Source: Absidia repens
Lineage: Eukaryota > Mucoromycota > Mucoromycetes > Mucorales > Cunninghamellaceae
NCBI GenBank assembly: GCA_002105175.1
Contig: MCGE01000014.1
Span: 248,001-312,000, forward strand
Direction of reading: 5' to 3'
Length of the DNA: 64,000 nt
Position numbers and translations under genes: made by a program. Of the stretch, positions 58,695 through 64,000 are shown one piece after another. The notes under the pieces are model-generated. The model saw nothing but the letters and a program-made list of their open reading frames with translations. It had not been told where the DNA came from and ran no database searches. Position 1 is the stretch's first letter. Each line of letters begins with the position of its first letter.

Positions 58695-61394
58695 ATGGAA
58701 ATAAAAAAAGGATCAACATTGAGAAGAGGCGGTGCTGGTGGACGAAGGGCTGGTAGAACAATCAACAAAAAAGCAGTATACGACTATGCCTTACGTTGCG
58801 CCATCCGGGCATTCCATGAACAATTTCAACCAACCGACAAAGAAAGTGGCAGCAGCAGCAAAAAGGAAAAAGCCGACAAACACTCCTCGGGTCATCTTGG
58901 CATGGGTATGGGTATGGGAGACATGTTTGGCAGCATCACTGATGGCAACAACAGTAAACCTGACAAACTGACCAAAGAAGTAGTGCGTGGCTTGATTCGA
59001 CGACTGGAAGAAATATCCTCTGGCGAAAACACGGTGAAACCTGAATACCTTGACAAGCGGTTTTTGACGGTTATACGACAATTCCAAAAGGTGCTACAGC
59101 AACATCGTTACAAACCTACGGGAACAATAAACGATCTGGTCATCATCTTTTTGAAAACAAGCGAAGTAGAACTCAAACGGGACAACCCTAACCCTGCTGT
59201 ATGGTATGGTGACCTCAATCAATATATTGCTCGCTTTGCGGAACTGGTAATAGCAACGGTGGAAGAAGACGCTCCTTCATTGGCAACACCTGAACTCATG
59301 GACAAACTCACAGGCTTCCTGGGAACCTCAAAACAAACATCCTCTTCCTCGTCTTCTGATAGTGACACCAAGGCCACCTCTGATTCCTTTGAAGCTTTAG
59401 AAAAATACCCAATGGTGCAAACCGTGAAATTGATTTTTGACGTGGATGATCTGGAACATCGCAAGACTCTTCGTGAACTGGAACCTATTTGCACAGAATC
59501 AGTAAGTTTATATAATATTGTTTGTACAGTGCAGTATTGGGCTTGGCTGAGCAGATGCGAGGGGCGGGGCGGGGAACGGAATAAGCATGGGGATTCAACT
59601 CAACTGATGATGTGAACTTTTTTGTATGGTTTTGATCCGATAACTGCACATAGGCATTTTTGCTGGATTTGAAGAAATGTATCAACAATGTCCATACCAA
59701 TCAGCCATTCCCCGGTCGTAGAGAGGATTATGCATCACAACAAGTCTATGACAATTGGCAAAAACGAGAAGTCAAACAACTTACGGAATTAATGAAATCT
59801 TTAATGTTGATGAATCCCAATTTATCTCTTGGTGCTGGAAGTGAAACGGATGTTGGCAACTCGAATCTTTTATCTGGCAATAGATCTTCTATATCAAGTG
59901 TAGATGGCGAATCTGTAAGTCCTTTTTTTATCTTATGCCACATTATCCTTTTTTGCAAGGCGAACACTCATTTTTTTACTGTCCTTTTAGCGGCAAGAAG
60001 GTGCTTTTACATATATACCCAATGATCCTCGCTCATATTACCGTTTATTGATGGATCTGTGTATTGAAATGGATACAAGTACCAATGTGGAAGCTGACCG
60101 TGCGAAATCAAGTGTCCTGTCACAACAGTCCGATGAAATCTTACGTGAATGTTGGAAAACGTGGCGACTCTCTGCTCCTTATCGTGCTGTCCTTTACTTG
60201 GAACTAGTCAAGACCAGATTCGATTATGAACAATTGGACCATGACGATGTCAACGATGCTACACGTTCATTGGATCGGGTGATCAAAGAATACGATGTCA
60301 ACACTTGGGCAATAAATGATGTAAGTCAAAAAAAAAAAAAAAAAAAGGAACATAGTAATAAAATAAAGAAAGAAATATTTAATACGTTTTGTTTTGCTTT
60401 GTTTTACTAGCGCGAAAGTTTGATTCGTGTATTTGAAGGTCTCAATCAAACATTGCTGCATGAATTGGCAGACGCTTTATCGGACTATTGGAAAATAAAG
60501 TAAGCAAAGGACGAAATTGGACGATCTACCATACCTAATACCTCTTCTTCTTCTCTCTTTATAGCCCACAATGGATCAGTGACCTTATAGCAATGCTGGA
60601 CAAAATATATGAAAATCCCGCCTATTTGGAAGATCATGCCAATCCTATACAACAATTACATAACCTTGAAGAAGTGGTCGAGGTAAGTAAGAAAGGGCAG
60701 TCTAATTGTGGTTTCCTATAAAACTAACGAATCATTGAATTTTAGGGTGCTGCTGTAGAAAGATGGCGATTACTTGGTGGGGAAGCAAACGACCAAGACG
60801 GGGATGATCTGGAAAATCTGCTAACACTGGCTGACAAATTGATCAAAGAATATGTGTCCCTTACAAACAAGAAATTCAAAACACCGCTCAAAGAGTAAGT
60901 GGCTATATATACATCTGAACGTCACGAAAGCCCTATATTTTTTTGATCTCATCACTCCTTTTATTTATAGTATCATCAATGTGCCTGGGATCATTATGGC
61001 GCGTCAAATGCCATACTTTGCTCTGGAAATTGAAAATTGGTCTTATTCCCCCGAGTGCAAGTCGGCGCCAATTGAAGTGACCTTCGAATTATACCAAAAA
61101 GTGCTCAGTTTGAAACGACTCTATGACCAACATGGCCCAAAGTAAGTATCTTACAATTTTTTTTATTTGTTTGTTGCATACGACCCCTCATTCATCCAAT
61201 GACTAACATCTTGTCAAAATAGAAATAAAGCCGCATTATTCAAAGTGGAATCTTGGTTCTTGGCCCATGTTCGACGCTGGCTGATTACAACGAACAATGC
61301 TACACCGGATTGGGTCGAAAATGCAATCAAACAAGACGAGGTAAGAGATATTGTAGTTAGATGGTATTCTATTAGAGCAGTTTGTTTGAAATTC

Positions 61395-61435
<41 letters not shown>

Positions 61436-63449
61436 GTGCACACTTGTCATCAACAACTGATGAATTGAATTAGTTCACTCGGATCAATGATACCACGTTA
61501 CACTCCTCTTCAATTGTGGATTTATTCAGCATGTTCCATCAAGCAATCGATTTTATACATAACCTCCAATGGCCTAATGAACTACAACGGTGTCGCTTTT
61601 TGACAGTTTTATCCAAAGTGATTGGTGTTGCCATAGAACAGTATACTTACTCTATTGAAGCGCTGGTTGCTGAAGATATTTTTCCGACAAGCCAGGATCA
61701 AGACACTTATGCTTCAACAACATTTTTTGGAAAGGCTCAACAGCTCATTGGTAGTCGATCGATCAATTCAAATATACCATTGGACTTTACAAAAGAAGTA
61801 AGCTATTACAATAAAAAAAAACATGTGGATAAATATGGGCGAATGACTAACTTTTTATTATTTCCTCCTAGCTCTGTGTGATGATCAACGACATTGAAGC
61901 TGCAAGATTACGACTGGATCGATTATATCAACTCGTCGATGCAGATGATGTGGCCGATTATATGCGTGAGCATAGTGCTCAATCGTCTTCCGAAAAGGTG
62001 GAGCAAAAGAATTATTTGTATTCCGTCAAAGTGGTACGTGCAGAAAACTTGGCACCTTTGGACAAGAATGGACTCAGTGATCCCTATGTGGTTCTGGAAT
62101 TCGGTGACAAACAATCCAGTCGAACAAAGACCATGTACGAAACGCTGAATCCTCGTTGGGACCAAATGTTTGATATCTGGCTGGATGAAAAGGCAATGGA
62201 CGTTTTGGCTGTTGTTTATGACGAAGATTTGATTGGTACACATGGTGAATGTGGTGCAGTTTGGTTCCAACTCTCTCCCCAGTATTTTGATGACTACCAG
62301 ACACATGAATTGGTGTTGAATCTCCATCCTCAAGGCAAATTGGTACTACGTGTCAGCATGGAAGGTGAAAAGGATGACATTCAGTTTTGGTTTGGGAAGG
62401 CTGTACGAACTTTGAAAAGGGCAGAAAATGATGCCACTGGTCTCATTGTTGACAGGGTAAAAAAAAAAAAGCATTTACTACTGCAATGGACAATTTTCAA
62501 TTCATGACACTATTGATTGACCTTCGGTCTAATTTTTTCCCCCTAGATCGGAAAGTATATTCGGCAACACCTCTCTCGGCGAACTTTGGATATATTGTTG
62601 GGTAGGGAACGCAGCTTTTTCTCTTTTACCAAAGCTGTCACTCAAGTTGAACCAAGCCTACAAGAATGTGAAGACTGCATTGCCCCTGTACTAGATTATT
62701 TGGAACGAAACCTTCAAATTTTGAATGACAACCTCTCAGAATCAAATATGAAAATGGTGATCTTGAAGATTTGGAAGGATATCTTACTTATTTTGGAAAG
62801 CATTATGTTGCCACCTTTATCTGAACACCAATCTGACATGACTCCTTTGGATGAACATGAAATACATGTTGTATTCAAATGGCTAGAAGTAAGTAAAAAA
62901 TAAAAAAAGAAAGTATACGTTTGATTGGTGTGCTTACTTTTTCGATTGTGCTCTTGAACTTAGTTACTCAAAATCTTATTCAATGGTGGTGAAGATGGTG
63001 ATGCAGTCCCCTTGGATAGATTGGAAAATTCTTCTTATCATGGATTGTTGGCGACCAATGCAGCTTACAATAGGGACACTGAAACATTGATGGAAGAATA
63101 CCACTCGGTGCTCAAGAATCAACTGGCCATGAAAATGCGAGGCGGAAGGAAAACGGATCGAAGCAAGACGGTATACCATTCCAAACATACCATTGCCAAG
63201 AAACGTCAATCTCAACGTAAGGTGGTAGCAACGGATCTTCCCAGCAGTGAAGTCATTTTACGGATCCTCAGGATGCGCAATGGCAAACCGGTACGAGACT
63301 TTTTACGAGCCGAATTCGAAAAACGAAACCGTCCATCGAATACTCTGCAACAAGAACAACAACAGCGACAATCGACTGATGGCAACAACGCCGATAATTC
63401 TCAACCCTTGGGTGCTGATGGTGAACCTTTAATATTATCAACTCAGTAG
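58695..63449 (+). CDS. Munc13-like C2/MHD-domain exocytosis factor
   Basis: Twelve exons (58695-59501, 59654-59914, 59991-60320, 60411-60499, 60565-60682, 60746-60894, 60971-61141, 61223-61340, 61474-61797, 61872-62456, 62547-62888, 62964-63449) join in frame into 1259 residues. The first ~780 residues are helical and include the MHD1 region. A C2 domain follows at about 835-930: YLYSVKVVRAENLAPLDKNG, SDPYVVLEFGDKQSSRTKT and TLNPRWDQMFDIWL, with Asp residues in place for calcium and lipid binding. An MHD2-type helical domain follows it. This MHD1-C2-MHD2 order is that of fungal UNC13/Munc13 homologues such as S. pombe Ync13, which act at the plasma membrane in vesicle tethering and cell-wall integrity during division. 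The N terminus and C-terminal Gln/Asn tail are lineage-specific. A T36 run sits in intron 8. Confidence 0.92.
61399..61434. repeat. Intronic poly-T tract, about 36 bp
   Basis: Sits in intron 8 of the Munc13-like gene on the coding strand, so it may serve as an extended polypyrimidine tract, although it lies about 40 nt before the acceptor. Confidence 0.9.
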
Positions 63450-63816
63450 AAACGTAGACTTCGCGCCCTTCACCCCCCCCTCTCCCATCTCTTCTAGTTA
63501 GTTATCATTCCTCTACTTTTGTTTTAGTTGAGGATCCATAGTGATCATTCATCATTGTAGTCCCCTCAGCCTATTTTATCTTGGTTTTGTAAAATAAAGT
63601 TATATTTTGTTATCATACCCTTCAACTCGGCTTTTTTTTTTATGAACGGGAAAGATTGTCATTGGGAAGACGTTGCGGATGGGTAGAAATTTGTAGAATG
63701 TCATACAAAAATGATATTTAGATAAATTCGATATAAAAAAGCGATGACATAGCCAAAAAAAAAAAAAAAACAAAAAAAAAAAACAAAAAGTAACGAGCTG
63801 GCTATATACAATATCT
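63450..63816. other. Intergenic spacer between convergent genes
   Basis: Holds the 3' flank of the Munc13-like gene (AATAAAG near 63593) and of the convergent minus-strand gene. A-rich runs occur near 63755-63785. Nothing else was recognised. Confidence 0.6.
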
Positions 63817-64000
63817 CTAGTCTAGGGAGGTTACGCGAATGGCATGACCTAGTTTGATTAGTATGAGTCGTAAAGCGGAAATCGCTTCACGTTCCATATC
63901 GTGCGTCTTCAGGAGGAAAAAATAATCATAGTAGGTGAACTACAAAGCAAGTGTTTGGCATAACATTCGCAAAATTACTGCCATAGTTATATTGTTTACT
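63817..64000 (-). CDS. Last exon of an unidentified minus-strand gene, partial
   Basis: The last coding exon is 63939-63817, preceded by a clear acceptor (tttgtag) and ending in TAG. It encodes 40 residues, with TYYDYFFLLKTHDMEREAIS then ALRLILIKLGHAIRVTSLD. The rest of the gene lies beyond the right edge; the sequence from 63940 to the edge looks like intron. I do not recognise the family from this fragment. The good splice site and regular helical pattern support a real exon. Confidence 0.6.

Overview
This window comes from a fungal nuclear genome. The genes are split by many short GT-AG introns (mostly 55-120 nt, with recurrent gtaag donors and tag/cag acceptors), tiny exons occur (16, 19, 22, 22 and 28 nt), intergenic DNA is AT-rich and full of long homopolymers, and the gene set is fungal housekeeping. 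A eukaryotic type III glutamine synthetase, a UPF0658-like Golgi membrane protein and this intron style point to an early-diverging filamentous fungus, most likely Mucoromycota (Mucorales-like). That placement is inference; no rRNA or mitochondrial marker is present.

Layout. 1-1.6 kb: 3' part of a ZZ zinc-finger/EF-hand protein (+). 1.6-4.3 kb: repeat-rich spacer with a ~510-bp hexanucleotide array. 4.3-24.3 kb: a block of minus-strand genes, in order an NDT80/PhoG-type transcription factor (with an apparent 1-base frameshift), a 2053-residue spectrin-like/GAS2 cytoskeletal protein, GOT1, a UPF0658-like membrane protein, type III glutamine synthetase, an Osh4/Kes1-type oxysterol-binding protein and an unrecognised 215-residue protein. 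24.3-27 kb: a possible decayed or mis-assembled gene and a TLC-domain membrane protein. 27-32 kb: almost no genes. 32-34 kb: VPS36 (ESCRT-II). 34-43.3 kb: repeat-dominated, with one low-complexity protein gene. 43.4-54 kb: a CipC-like stress protein, a short UBX/TUG-type protein, a transferrin-receptor-like pseudo-peptidase, a small membrane protein, an F-box protein and a 36-residue CCHC zinc-knuckle microprotein. 54.5-63.5 kb: cytosolic HSP70 (EEVD end), a DGCR6-family protein and a Munc13-like C2/MHD exocytosis factor, all on +. The right edge holds the last exon of an unidentified minus-strand gene.

Many products belong to the secretory and endosomal system: GOT1, the UPF0658-like protein, Osh4-like, VPS36, the TUG-like UBX protein, the TRE1/TRE2-like receptor homologue and the Munc13-like protein. 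The genes are not arranged as a metabolic or secretion cluster, so this is probably ordinary gene order. The strongest unexplained signal is a family of six dispersed, related non-coding elements (four + and two - copies). Their 5' end reads CCCGCCCAC(G/C)TG, they carry a conserved GGGATTACAAGATGCATGGG-type block, and their tails repeat AATAAA-containing modules.

Exon boundaries were read by eye from splice signals and reading-frame continuity and may be off by a base or two. Identities rest on recognised motifs, not database searches.
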